Shown: positions 1 through 5,162, counted from the first letter of the stretch. The stretch is 6,950 bases of DNA from Clostridiales bacterium (GCA_019417795.1 DXUR01000132.1:1-6950), one strand, 5' to 3'. Notes: generated by a model from the sequence alone, not told the origin. A program made the numbers and translations.

Positions 1-9
1 CGCAGACAT
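1..9 (-). CDS. N-terminal start of a gene leaving the window (3 codons)
   Basis: Only the first three codons (Met-Ser-Ala) are inside the window. The start is supported by an AGGAGGT ribosome site at about 17-23 at good spacing, and by promoter P1 (57-92) upstream, giving a leader of roughly 45 bases. No gene lies between P1 and this ATG, so this is the first gene of the P1 unit. Nothing can be said about the product. Confidence 0.7.
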
Positions 10-56
10 TTTTACGTACCTCCTAAATTTTGTTCTCGTTTGTTTTTTCTCCGGTT

Positions 57-92
57 ACTATACTTACAGAAAAGAACTGCGTTTTGCTAACC
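57..92 (-). promoter_or_regulatory. P1, copy of the 36-bp shared promoter element
   Basis: Matches the consensus GGTTAGCAAA-N12-TCTGTAATTATAGT at 23 of 24 conserved positions (the -10 reads TGTAAG). It begins only 6 bases after the stop codon of 99-449 with no terminator between, so transcripts of the P2 unit probably run through it. It drives the gene whose ATG is at 9-7. Confidence 0.8.
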
Positions 93-98
93 GTCTGT

Positions 99-449
99 TT
101 AATTATCCCAAATATCGTTGATATCAAAGGAAATGCGAACGTGCCCATCGACGGCAGAAATCACTATACCGTCAGCCTTATTCATGATGGCCGTAAGAGC
201 TGCCGTTTCTTCCTTGTTCAGGGTAGCGGCAGGGGAGAAGTCCAGCCAGAGAATGGCGTGCTTCTCTTTCGTGTTCGGGTCATACCCGTCGATCATCTGC
301 ACGTCATCGCACATATTCATAAACTCCACCAGGTCGCTTTTGACAGCCTGGTAGAGCTTGACCTTGGAAAAGTTAGCACGTGTTCCGTTGAAGTTTTCGT
401 TACGGTCGTGCATCTCTGCGATCTCTTCAGGGGTGTAGTTTACGCGCAT
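99..449 (-). CDS. Hypothetical protein, 116 aa, acidic alpha/beta
   Basis: Unrecognised function. The ATG at 449 has a strong GAGGAGGAAG ribosome site just upstream, inside the 3' end of the preceding frameshifted frame (440-629), so the two overlap by about 10 bases. By eye the protein has a charged N-terminal helix (about residues 7-17), a second helix (32-48), a strand HAILWLDF (64-71), a helix (78-92) and two C-terminal strands (95-110), ending acidic. No signal peptide, membrane segment or metal motif is visible. It is the last gene of the P2 unit; its TAA stop is almost in contact with P1. A small cytoplasmic accessory protein of a mobile element is the most that can be inferred. Confidence 0.85.
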   Translation of the reverse strand: MRVNYTPEEIAEMHDRNENFNGTRANFSKVKLYQAVKSDLVEFMNMCDDVQMIDGYDPNTKEKHAILWLDFSPAATLNKEETAALTAIMNKADGIVISAVDGHVRISFDINDIWDN

Positions 450-629
450 CCTTTCTTCCTCCTCAACTCCATGTACTCGGGGTAACTCACCCCCATCAAC
501 TCGGCGGCGGCATGAAGCGCCTGCTTCTTATCTCCCAACGGGCCAGCAGGCACCTTGGGAGTCTCGATCTTGTGGGGGGTACCAGCGGGAACTGCCCTTC
601 TGCTTGGACACATCATAAGTAATGCTCAT
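440..629 (-). pseudogene. Frameshifted small gene (62 aa if one base is removed)
   Basis: An ATG at 629 with an AGGAGG site (635-640) opens a frame reading MSITYDVSKQKGSSRWYP, which meets a TAA after 33 codons. The +1 frame continues as convincing protein (PHKIETPKVPAGPLGDKK, then AALHAA-like helix residues and a Tyr-Pro-Glu-Tyr-Met segment) to a TAA at 442-440, overlapping the start of 99-449. The switch point coincides with a run of six C on the coding strand (six G at 574-579 on the plus strand); five C would give an intact 62-aa frame. It may be a one-base insertion, a sequencing error, phase variation or a programmed +1 shift. Everything else (ribosome site, operon position, overlap with the next gene) looks functional. 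Function unknown. Confidence 0.75.
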
Positions 630-655
630 ATGTTCCTCCTTATAAAAATGGTTTC

Positions 656-1096
656 TTACCAAACAGCACGCCAGCCGGGAGACTTGACCAGCTCATCCAG
701 CTCGGCCTCTTTCTGGTCTGCCGCTTCCTGTTCCCCCTCGTCCGGGAAGTCGGAAACATCCAGATCATACACATCAACGCCCACATCAGCGTTAGAATGA
801 ACCTCTTGTATCAAGCCACCAGCAACACGAACGGCCACCTGCACATCCAGCTCCTTCTCCTCAATCCGCCAGTTGGTAGAATCGGGATCATTGCGGATAA
901 CTGCGGTATCCTCGCCACACTCGCATTCCTGGTCGTCGGTCAGGTTTTCAGCATCAACATTCCAGAATGGAAGCTCGGCCTTAAACTGCTTGCGCATCTC
1001 GGCCCGCGCTGCTTCCTTATCCAGAAACAGCTGGACGGTGGACTGATTGCTCGCGTCGGTATCCTGCTCGTTTATCAGCACAAAAACCTTCATCAT
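656..1096 (-). CDS. Hypothetical protein, about 146 aa, acidic C-terminus
   Basis: The start overlaps the stop of 1093-1302 in an ATGA, and a second ATG follows at once (1093), so the true start is one of two adjacent Met codons. A GAGGAGAG ribosome site lies 8-10 bases upstream, inside the preceding gene: translational coupling. The N-terminus MKVFVLINEQDTD is followed by a strand and a helix rich in Ala/Glu/Lys (residues 27-41). The middle holds a Cys pair (CEC, 58-60). The C-terminal third has a strand VQVAVRVAGGLIQEVHSN, then an Asp/Glu-rich segment (VYDLDVSDFPDEGE) and the ending SPGWRAVW. This layout resembles uncharacterised proteins I associate with Clostridia mobile elements; no function can be assigned. 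Second gene of the P2 unit. Confidence 0.88.
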   Translation of the reverse strand: MMKVFVLINEQDTDASNQSTVQLFLDKEAARAEMRKQFKAELPFWNVDAENLTDDQECECGEDTAVIRNDPDSTNWRIEEKELDVQVAVRVAGGLIQEVHSNADVGVDVYDLDVSDFPDEGEQEAADQKEAELDELVKSPGWRAVW

Positions 1097-1302
1097 TTGT
1101 TAGCTCTCCTCTCAGCACGGTTATTGATATATTCCATCACGGCCTCGTATAGCTTGGGGGACGCGGTGAAAAGAAAGACATCGTACATGGGATTGTCCCG
1201 GTCGGGAGCTACCTTGTAAGGGGTGAAACCCTTCTCAATCAAGAAGCTACACATTCTGGCCCGCTTGCATACATAGGTCTTCTGCTCGTTGGCGTTGTTC
1301 AT
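1093..1302 (-). CDS. DUF5659-like small protein, 69 aa
   Basis: I place the start at the ATG at 1302, 10 bases after an AAAGGA site; an upstream TTG at 1320 would leave no ribosome site. Residues 10-60 run as strand (TYVCKRARMC), helix (SFLIEKGF), a turn with basic and acidic residues (VAPDRDN), strand (YDVFLFTAS) and helix (KLYEAVMEYINNRAE). This matches my memory of the small DUF5659-type fold, where a short 'cannot grow past the limit' style strand-helix-strand-helix unit ends in a basic tail; the family has no known function. The assignment is from pattern memory only. First gene of the P2 unit, followed by a 4-base overlap with 656-1096. Confidence 0.85.
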   Translation of the reverse strand: MNNANEQKTYVCKRARMCSFLIEKGFTPYKVAPDRDNPMYDVFLFTASPKLYEAVMEYINNRAERRANK

Positions 1303-1341
1303 CTCTTCAAGTCCTTTCAAAAAGTTGTTTAGAATTGCTTC

Positions 1342-1377
1342 ACTATAATTACAGAGCCAGGGCGAGTTTTGCTAACC
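1342..1377 (-). promoter_or_regulatory. P2, shared promoter element (perfect consensus copy)
   Basis: All 24 conserved positions match the consensus. It lies directly downstream of the 1381-1412 terminator of the preceding unit and 40 bases before the ATG of 1093-1302. It heads a four-gene unit reaching 99. Confidence 0.85.
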
Positions 1378-1380
1378 TCT

Positions 1381-1412
1381 AAAATAAAAAGCCCGCCGTT
1401 TTTACGGCGGGC
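1381..1412 (-). terminator. Intrinsic terminator of 1419-1958
   Basis: A perfect 9-bp GC-rich stem (1391-1399 with 1404-1412), four-base loop, and a TTTTTATTTT tail on the minus strand (1390-1381). It sits 6 bases after the stop of 1419-1958 and abuts P2. Confidence 0.93.
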
Positions 1413-1418
1413 AATCTA

Positions 1419-1958
1419 TTAGGCCACGACAGATTTCAAACGGGCACGGGAGTTAGAGGCCAAATCATACCATGCTTCTCCGTTAGAGAACCGGGCGGTG
1501 CAAACGTACTCCTGGAACCCGTACTCCTTGCCCAGTGCGGCCAGCTTGCGGTTGATCTTCCGAATTTCAGCCTCATACTTCCGATAGGCCACACTCCGGC
1601 AGCAATCGAAGTAATAGTGGCAGTCATCGTTGGTGTAATCCTTATCTTCAGTCAGGTCGTGTTCGACCTCCACGTAGAACTGAACGCCGGTATAGTATCC
1701 GCTTCTGAGCGTGATCTTGTGGAACATCAGCCCATAGTTGAAACTGTCCAACACCGCACCGATGATCTTGTTGTCATCGTAGGCCGCACACTCATCAAAA
1801 TACTGATAGTCTTCCAGCTCGTTGCATTCACAGAAGTCACACTCCGTAGCGTCCGCGCTCATGATCGCTCCGCATTCCGGGCAGCGCTTGGCGTCCTCAT
1901 TGTAGTCCTTGGCGAACAAAGGGAAGTCCCTCATGGTACAGAAATTAGCAGCGCTCAT
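1419..1958 (-). CDS. Zinc-ribbon hypothetical protein, 179 aa
   Basis: ATG at 1958 with an AAGGAGG site 9 bases upstream; sole gene of the P3 unit, with its own terminator. Residues 26-43 form a zinc ribbon: CPEC (26-29) then CDFC (40-43) spaced by 10. The body has a strand-rich segment FHKITLRSGYYTGVQFYVEV (79-98), which reads like a beta-hairpin, then an acidic Asp/Tyr/Cys stretch (101-120), a charged helix likely to form a coiled coil (124-145), and an ending with the conserved-looking ARFSNGEAWY (155-164). I recall proteins with this order (short ribbon, GYY-GVQFYV, basic helix, ARFSNGE-WY) as uncharacterised genes of gut Firmicute mobile elements. A nucleic-acid or protein-binding role is a guess from the ribbon. 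No catalytic motif. Confidence 0.92.
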   Translation of the reverse strand: MSAANFCTMRDFPLFAKDYNEDAKRCPECGAIMSADATECDFCECNELEDYQYFDECAAYDDNKIIGAVLDSFNYGLMFHKITLRSGYYTGVQFYVEVEHDLTEDKDYTNDDCHYYFDCCRSVAYRKYEAEIRKINRKLAALGKEYGFQEYVCTARFSNGEAWYDLASNSRARLKSVVA

Positions 1959-1995
1959 TTTGTCATCCTCCTTAAAGTTGGTTGCTTGTGCTTGT

Positions 1996-2031
1996 ACTAT
2001 AATTACAGATAGCCTCCCAGTTTTGCTAACC
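1996..2031 (-). promoter_or_regulatory. P3, shared promoter element (perfect consensus copy)
   Basis: All 24 conserved positions match. Its -35 block lies in the loop of a 9-bp inverted repeat (2010-2040) while the -10 block lies outside it. It drives the single gene 1419-1958, with a leader of about 35 bases. Confidence 0.85.
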
Positions 2032-2040
2032 GGGAGGCTA
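2010..2040. other. Inverted repeat enclosing the P3 -35 block
   Basis: Perfect 9-bp arms TAGCCTCCC (2010-2018) and GGGAGGCTA (2032-2040) enclose a 13-base loop that contains GGTTAGCAAA. The T-run (CTTTTTTATTT, 2041-2051) follows on the plus strand, so as an intrinsic terminator it would act on plus-strand RNA. On the minus strand it is preceded by an A-run and followed by the -10 region, which makes a poor terminator for 2046-2288. Confidence 0.75.
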
Positions 2041-2045
2041 CTTTT

Positions 2046-2288
2046 TTATTTGCCGTCATCAAATTCCTCGGCGTCGATCTCGTTGGAGATGGAAAACACT
2101 TCATAGGCGGCTTCATTCAGGCGTCCGATAGATGCAGTTGCGTGCGACTCGCGGTTTTTGATTGCGTCCGCCTCAGCCTCCAGCAAGTCCTGGACAAAAG
2201 CCAGAGCCTCGCCCACATCAGCATCCACCACAATGGTGGTGCTATGCTTGGCCTTGATCTCATCGAACTTCTTTTTGCTCATGTACAT
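2046..2288 (-). CDS. Hypothetical helical protein, 80 aa
   Basis: The start is the ATG at 2288, which shares one base with the TAA of the upstream gene (TAATG) and lies 10 bases after GGAGG; a second ATG two codons on is also possible. An in-frame extension further upstream exists only as a shadow of 2288-2740. The protein starts with a basic stretch (MSKKKFDEIKAKH), then a strand TTIVVDAD, then a long Ala/Glu-rich helix (about residues 28-47) and an acidic tail ending EFDDGK. The stop-start overlap implies translational coupling with the zinc-ribbon protein, so the two may act together. Function unknown. Confidence 0.85.
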   Translation of the reverse strand: MYMSKKKFDEIKAKHSTTIVVDADVGEALAFVQDLLEAEADAIKNRESHATASIGRLNEAAYEVFSISNEIDAEEFDDGK

Positions 2289-2740
2289 TAAAACTCGTCC
2301 TCCTTCACAAGGATTTCCCCAATGGATACCTCTGCGACATAGTTGAAGTCCAGCTTTTCCAGCAGCCGCTTCATGACCTCGTGGCGACCATTTGCGCTCA
2401 CGATATATCCACGAACTGAACCGTTGAATTGACGAACGACAACAGAATATCTTGGGCAAAAGTATTCATCTTCAAATTCTGCACGGCTTAATCCCTCTAC
2501 CACATCTTTCCCGCAGGCTGGACACGCGGTAAAGGAATGACCCTCGATCTCTTCGTCGTGCAGTTTATCCGCCGAAAAATATGAACCGCAGGCTTCACAG
2601 GAGATAATATGTCCGTTGTTACACTCAGACGGGACACAATCGCAACAAACATGGTATTCATTGTCCATGCCCTCGTTGACAATGATACCTTCAAAATTTT
2701 CTTCATCGAAAGAACATCCGCAGATTTTGCAGGTTTTCAT
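2288..2740 (-). CDS. Double zinc-ribbon hypothetical protein, 150 aa
   Basis: The start is the ATG at 2740, with GGAGGTG at 2753-2747; the longer frame to 2791 would run through promoter P4 and is not used. Cys pairs at 4/7 and 32/35 form one likely zinc ribbon, and 48/51 with 73/76 (CEAC and CPAC) a second; extra Cys at 9, 33, 40 and 95. The C-terminal 55 residues carry no metal motif and look alpha/beta: strand SVVVRQFNGSVRGYIVS, helix HEVMKRLLEKL, strand and acidic end. A ribbon-plus-domain layout is common in nucleic-acid-binding adaptors, but no family is recognised. First gene of the P4 unit; the ribosome site follows the promoter element with no gap, so the mRNA leader must be very short. 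Confidence 0.9.
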   Translation of the reverse strand: MKTCKICGCSFDEENFEGIIVNEGMDNEYHVCCDCVPSECNNGHIISCEACGSYFSADKLHDEEIEGHSFTACPACGKDVVEGLSRAEFEDEYFCPRYSVVVRQFNGSVRGYIVSANGRHEVMKRLLEKLDFNYVAEVSIGEILVKEDEF

Positions 2741-2753
2741 ATTCAGCACCTCC

Positions 2754-2789
2754 ACTATATTTACAGACCGTTTTGAAAAATTGCTAACC
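2754..2789 (-). promoter_or_regulatory. P4, shared promoter element
   Basis: 22 of 24 conserved positions match (GGTTAGCAAT, and an A in place of T after TGTAA). The GGAGGTG ribosome site of 2288-2740 starts at the base immediately after the element, which argues that the -10 is TGTAAA rather than the more distal TATAGT. Confidence 0.85.
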
Positions 2790-2791
2790 AT

Positions 2792-2825
2792 AAAAATAAA
2801 AAAGGGAGAGGATCGCCCTCTCCCT
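2792..2825 (-). terminator. Intrinsic terminator of the P5 unit
   Basis: A perfect 9-bp stem AGGGAGAGG (2803-2811, plus strand) with CCTCTCCCT (2817-2825), five-base loop, followed on the minus strand by a T-rich tail. It lies 5 bases after the stop of 2831-3073 and 2 bases before P4. Confidence 0.93.
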
Positions 2826-2830
2826 GATAT

Positions 2831-3073
2831 TTAGAAAAACTCAAACCCCGTGATGACCAGCAACACATTGAATAGCACACGATGATAGTCGCTGTTATAA
2901 GGATTCTCCGCCACAGCTTTGAGATAGTATAGAGCATCGGTCAGCTCGTTTTTTAACTGCCCGTCATCCGGCAGATTTGACAGCTCAACCAGCTTTTCCG
3001 CTATATCACAGCAGTCGTATTCCCACGGCCTATTGAATTGCTTGAGTTGATTCAGCTTATCCGTCCGTTCCAT
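2831..3073 (-). CDS. Hypothetical helical protein, 80 aa
   Basis: ATG at 3073, three bases after the stop of 3077-3361; the GTGAGG ribosome site lies inside the end of that gene, suggesting coupling. The sequence is helical: MERTDKLNQLKQF, a Cys pair at 21-22, helix DIAEKLVELSN, helix LKNELTDALYYLKAVAEN, and a hydrophobic C-terminal segment RVLFNVLLVITGFEFF (65-80). That last segment is 16 residues and contains Arg at its start, so it is more likely a buried helix than a membrane anchor, although an anchor cannot be excluded. Third and last gene of the P5 unit, directly before a strong terminator. No function assigned. Confidence 0.85.
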   Translation of the reverse strand: MERTDKLNQLKQFNRPWEYDCCDIAEKLVELSNLPDDGQLKNELTDALYYLKAVAENPYNSDYHRVLFNVLLVITGFEFF

Positions 3074-3076
3074 ATA

Positions 3077-3361
3077 TTATGCCTCACTTTCTACCAGGGC
3101 TTTCAATTCAGCCGGTGTATAGCTCTTGCTGTATGGTTTATTTCCGCCGCTGAGAACCAGACAGAATTTGCGGAACGTAACTCCGTTGATCTCTTCCAGC
3201 TCCTCCTCAAAGATACGATACCGAAAGTCCCCTCGCTTAGGTGTCGCCTTGTAGTGACTCAGCATAGCGGCCTGCGCCTGCTCAACCGTAGGGAAGTCGC
3301 CAACATTGACCGTCTTACCGGTTTTCGTAGACCGGGAAACATTGAAAATTCTCTCGCTCAT
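3077..3361 (-). CDS. Hypothetical protein, 94 aa
   Basis: ATG at 3361 after a GAGGAG site that overlaps the stop of 3374-3592. Layout: strand RIFNVSRST, strand KTVNVGDFP, helix TVEQAQAAMLSHYKAT (25-40), then strands FRYRIFEEELEEING and VTFRKFCLVLSGG, and a C-terminal helix TPAELKALVE. The opening strand-strand-'PTVEQAQAA' helix recurs in 4534-4707 ('PNLEQARRAA'), so both may be members of one small fold class. No catalytic or metal motif. Middle gene of the P5 unit between a membrane protein and a helical protein. Confidence 0.88.
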   Translation of the reverse strand: MSERIFNVSRSTKTGKTVNVGDFPTVEQAQAAMLSHYKATPKRGDFRYRIFEEELEEINGVTFRKFCLVLSGGNKPYSKSYTPAELKALVESEA

Positions 3362-3373
3362 CTTGGCATCTCC

Positions 3374-3592
3374 TCAGTAAATCAGAATCTGCTTAGAGAA
3401 CAGCAACCACAGCCCCAGAGGAGCCAGCAGCACAACCGCCGTGCCGTCTCGATCTTCTACGGTCACGCCGGTGGAGCACATCCACAGCACCAGAGCACAG
3501 CAGGCCAGAACTCCCAGCCCCATCAGCCGCTGCTCGATTATCTTCTTGCGGTAATACCGCCGTTCATTTCTTGTCATTTGTGCTTGTCTCAT
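3374..3592 (-). CDS. Small two-helix membrane protein, 72 aa
   Basis: The ATG at 3592 follows AGGAGG at the proper distance; a longer frame to 3646 crosses promoter P5 and is rejected. The first 22 residues are strongly basic (RNERRYYRKKIIEQR), then a hydrophobic helix LMGLGVLACCALVLWMC (23-39), a short polar loop TVEDRDG (44-50), and a second helix TAVVLLAPLGLWLLF (51-65). By the positive-inside rule both ends should face the cytoplasm, with a short outer loop. This topology is shared with class II holins and with many tiny phage or plasmid membrane proteins; no lysis gene is nearby, so holin is not claimed. First gene of the P5 unit; stop overlaps the ribosome site of 3077-3361. Confidence 0.87.
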   Translation of the reverse strand: MRQAQMTRNERRYYRKKIIEQRLMGLGVLACCALVLWMCSTGVTVEDRDGTAVVLLAPLGLWLLFSKQILIY

Positions 3593-3608
3593 TTTTTTAT
3601 CGCCTCCT

Positions 3609-3644
3609 ATTATATTTATAGACTGATTTACTTTGTTGCTAACC
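3609..3644 (-). promoter_or_regulatory. P5, shared promoter element
   Basis: 20 of 24 conserved positions match; the -10 is TATAAA, closer to the sigma-A consensus than other copies. Its 12-base spacer continues the sequence AGCAACAAAGTAAAT, which recurs in the leader downstream of P8. The AGGAGG ribosome site of 3374-3592 follows at once, and the U-run of the previous terminator touches its 5' edge. Confidence 0.82.
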
Positions 3645-3681
3645 AAAAGAAAGAGGCGGAGAGAAAAATCTCTCCGCCTCT
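3645..3681 (-). terminator. Intrinsic terminator of the P6 unit
   Basis: A perfect 13-bp stem (3652-3664 with 3669-3681) with a four-base loop, the strongest hairpin in the window, followed by TTCTTTT on the minus strand. The stop codon of 3684-4115 is 2 bases away and P5 starts immediately after the tail. Confidence 0.94.
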
Positions 3682-3683
3682 TT

Positions 3684-4115
3684 TTAGGCTACCACATCAT
3701 TCTGAAGCTCGGCCATATGCTTGTTGGCTTCTTCCAGCAGGCGCTTTTCGTCCCACTCAGCAGTGAACTTTGCCAGCTCGTTCCAGTTGCGTTTCTGGTA
3801 GATGGTGTCGGTGATTTTTACCACGGCACCCAGGCCACGGCTGCACCACATACCCGGCGTGCTGCTCGGAGTCCACAGGGAAAGGGAAAGGCGCGGCATC
3901 ATGCCGATAGTCTTCTGATAGAAACAGCCCAATCTCGGCTCCTCGCGCACCTCAGTCCATCCGATGTCAGCCTTCAGCACTTTGCCGTCCGGCAATTCGA
4001 TGGAGCGCGTAGCCACCTTGTCATTCCATACGATGAAGCGCTCCAGATCAAGCCGGAACCCGTTGCTCAGTTTTGCGTTCCAGCGATTAACCTGCTCTCT
4101 CGTACATTGTGCCAT
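3684..4115 (-). CDS. Hypothetical protein, 143 aa
   Basis: ATG at 4115 preceded by AAAGGAGGAAG. The first 20 residues look helical (TREQVNRWNAKLSNGF), then a strand RLDLERFIVWND, a turn LPDGKVLKADIGWTEV, a central strand-rich part with several aromatic residues (LGCFYQKTIGMMPRLSLSLW, 62-81), a short Pro/Ser/Gly loop, a strand GAVVKITDTIYQKR, and a C-terminal charged helix (about 111-138) rich in Glu/Lys. No metal, nucleotide or membrane motif is visible, and I do not recognise the family. Last and longest gene of the P6 unit, 18 bases after 4134-4307 and just before a strong terminator. Confidence 0.88.
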   Translation of the reverse strand: MAQCTREQVNRWNAKLSNGFRLDLERFIVWNDKVATRSIELPDGKVLKADIGWTEVREEPRLGCFYQKTIGMMPRLSLSLWTPSSTPGMWCSRGLGAVVKITDTIYQKRNWNELAKFTAEWDEKRLLEEANKHMAELQNDVVA

Positions 4116-4133
4116 TTTGTCTTCCTCCTTTAT

Positions 4134-4307
4134 TCATTCGGACACTTCAAACGTAACCATATTCTGGTTGCCGTCGCCAGCCTCAAACTCGCCGCTCTTC
4201 TCATCCATCAGCGTAATACGGTTTACTGCCGTCAACAGGGCGTTACGGATAACCGCATCATCTTGGATACCATCCTTGCCGGTGGGCATACAGATTAAAA
4301 ATTTCAT
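4134..4307 (-). CDS. Hypothetical protein, 57 aa
   Basis: Start chosen at the ATG at 4307, 7 bases after AAGGAG, which overlaps the TAA of 4318-4521; the longer frame to 4364 lacks a ribosome site and overlaps that gene. The protein begins with a strand MKFLICMPTGKDG, then a helix DDAVIRNALLTAVNRITLM, an acidic Gly-rich stretch (35-48) and a final strand MVTFEVSE. The PTGKDG segment resembles a loop but is not a P-loop (no GxxxxGK[ST]). Function unknown; third gene of the P6 unit. Confidence 0.82.
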   Translation of the reverse strand: MKFLICMPTGKDGIQDDAVIRNALLTAVNRITLMDEKSGEFEAGDGNQNMVTFEVSE

Positions 4308-4317
4308 AATCTTCTCC

Positions 4318-4521
4318 TTAATACTTGATCTCAATGCGCTTGTCTCCGGCTTCGATAGCCGCACGTAGCTTGCCAGAGATAACGTCCAGTTGTTCGGCCC
4401 GCAGGAGATACAGGGAACGTGCGGCCCCAGTTTCTACTGCACTCAGGGATTTCAACTGCTTCATTTCTGCTTCCAGCTCGTCGATCACCCATTTGATTTC
4501 AATTTTCGTGAACGCCTGCAT
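4318..4521 (-). CDS. Hypothetical coiled-coil protein, 67 aa
   Basis: ATG at 4521 with GGGAGG 6-7 bases upstream, directly after the TAA of 4534-4707. Almost the whole sequence should be helical: IKWVIDELEAEMKQLKSL (9-26), a short break at Ala-Val-Glu-Thr-Gly, and AARSLYLLRAEQLDVISGKL (33-52) followed by AAIEAGDKRIEIKY. A two-helix hairpin is likely. No cysteines, no membrane segment. The length and heptad-like Leu/Ile spacing suggest a small oligomerising protein; there is no evidence for a specific partner. Second gene of the P6 unit. Confidence 0.86.
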   Translation of the reverse strand: MQAFTKIEIKWVIDELEAEMKQLKSLSAVETGAARSLYLLRAEQLDVISGKLRAAIEAGDKRIEIKY

Positions 4522-4533
4522 TTTGTTCCTCCC

Positions 4534-4707
4534 TTACAGCAACAGGACTTTGCGTCCGTCAGATGTTATCCCGTACAAGGCACCGCCAACAGCATCAGCG
4601 GCCCGCCGTGCCTGCTCCAGGTTCGGTGTCTTTCCCATGTATTCCCCTTTCTCCGTGGGAGACTTTACGGGACGGTAAACCTCGAAGGAAACGTATTTGT
4701 TTTCCAT
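4534..4707 (-). CDS. Hypothetical protein, 57 aa
   Basis: The start is the ATG at 4707 with AGGAGGT (4714-4720) and proper spacing; an apparent longer frame to 4767 would run through promoter P6 and is not used. Layout: strand NKYVSFEVYRPVK (3-15), polar turn TEKGEYMG, helix NLEQARRAADAVGG (29-42), strand ALYGITS, and a final strand RKVLLL. The strand-turn-'LEQARRAA' helix-strand order is typical of many short uncharacterised proteins of mobile elements and parallels 3077-3361. First gene of the P6 unit. The ribosome site abuts the promoter element. Confidence 0.85.
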   Translation of the reverse strand: MENKYVSFEVYRPVKSPTEKGEYMGKTPNLEQARRAADAVGGALYGITSDGRKVLLL

Positions 4708-4720
4708 CACTGCACCTCCT

Positions 4721-4756
4721 GGTATAATTACAGAAGGGGAGAACGATTTGCTAACC
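4721..4756 (-). promoter_or_regulatory. P6, shared promoter element
   Basis: 22 of 24 conserved positions match (the last two bases are CC instead of GT). The AGGAGGT site starts at the next base. The -35 block lies in the loop of a 6-bp inverted repeat (4736-4765). It heads a four-gene unit. Confidence 0.85.
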
Positions 4757-4765
4757 GCCCTCCCC
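4736..4765. other. Inverted repeat enclosing the P6 -35 block
   Basis: Arms GGGGAG (4736-4741) and CTCCCC (4760-4765) flank an 18-base loop holding the -35 block. As at P3, the more T-rich side lies on the plus strand. No other terminator candidate separates 4771-5097 from the P6 unit. Confidence 0.5.
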
Positions 4766-4770
4766 AAATT

Positions 4771-5097
4771 TTATACTCCCATTCCTCTCTTGAATTTCTC
4801 ATGGTCGATGACGCAGGTGATGGCGCTCATTGCGTCCAGATACTCCGCAGACTTATCAACCGCCTGCACGCCCTTCTTCTTATCCTCCAGATACTGGTCA
4901 CGTGATTTATCAAACCACTGGCCGTAGATCATGACCACCATATCCCGGATATTCTGAAGCTCGATGTTGTTGCGCTTATCAATTTCCAGCACTTCGCAGA
5001 TGGTCTTGGCCTCCTCGCCGGAGACGATACCCCGCACTTTCGGAGCGTATTTCTCCCTCAGCTCCTGGATGGCGTGAAAATCAGTTTTTGTTGTCAT
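4771..5097 (-). CDS. Hypothetical protein, 108 aa, helical
   Basis: ATG at 5097 with GGAGG 8-9 bases upstream. An out-of-frame ATG lies in the same ribosome region and is ignored. The sequence is mostly helical: DFHAIQELREKYAPKVRGI (6-24), SGEEAKTICEVLEIDKRNNI (26-45), a long helix IELQNIRDMVVMIYGQWFDK (45-64) carrying most of the hydrophobic residues, then a charged segment YLEDKKKG and a last helix SAEYLDAMSAITCVIDHEKF (83-102). A small helical bundle is likely. No motif identifies it. It is the only gene of the P7 unit, and is followed by P6 without a clear terminator. Confidence 0.88.
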   Translation of the reverse strand: MTTKTDFHAIQELREKYAPKVRGIVSGEEAKTICEVLEIDKRNNIELQNIRDMVVMIYGQWFDKSRDQYLEDKKKGVQAVDKSAEYLDAMSAITCVIDHEKFKRGMGV

Positions 5098-5126
5098 GTG
5101 TCATTCCTCCATTATTTTGACTTTCT

Positions 5127-5162
5127 ACTTTAATTACAGAAAGAAGGGCAAATTTGCTAACT
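5127..5162 (-). promoter_or_regulatory. P7, shared promoter element
   Basis: 22 of 24 conserved positions match (first base A; an A within the TATAGT block). The GTTA of its -35 region forms part of a 7-bp inverted repeat (5158-5174) that also contains the stop codon of the upstream gene. It drives 4771-5097. Confidence 0.83.

Noticed and set aside
2741..2791. Extended N-terminus of the zinc-ribbon gene
   Set aside because: It would translate promoter P4; the ATG at 2740 follows GGAGGTG and begins the first CxxC.
3374..3592. Holin assignment for the two-helix membrane protein
   Set aside because: Topology fits but no endolysin or late genes are nearby, and many unrelated small proteins share this layout.
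3038..3766. Long plus-strand frame (242 codons)
   Set aside because: It crosses three minus-strand genes, promoter P5 and a strong terminator, has no ribosome site, and its translation is low-complexity. It is a shadow of the real genes.
3633..4298. Plus-strand frame of 221 codons over 3684-4307
   Set aside because: Antisense to two well-supported genes, no ribosome site or promoter, and composition explained by the codon third positions of the opposite strand.
4134..4307. P-loop NTPase motif in PTGKDG
   Set aside because: The GxxxxGK[ST] pattern is absent and the protein is only 57 residues.
4708..4767. Extended N-terminus of the 4534 gene (20 extra codons)
   Set aside because: The extension is promoter P6 itself, and the ATG at 4707 has the correct ribosome site.
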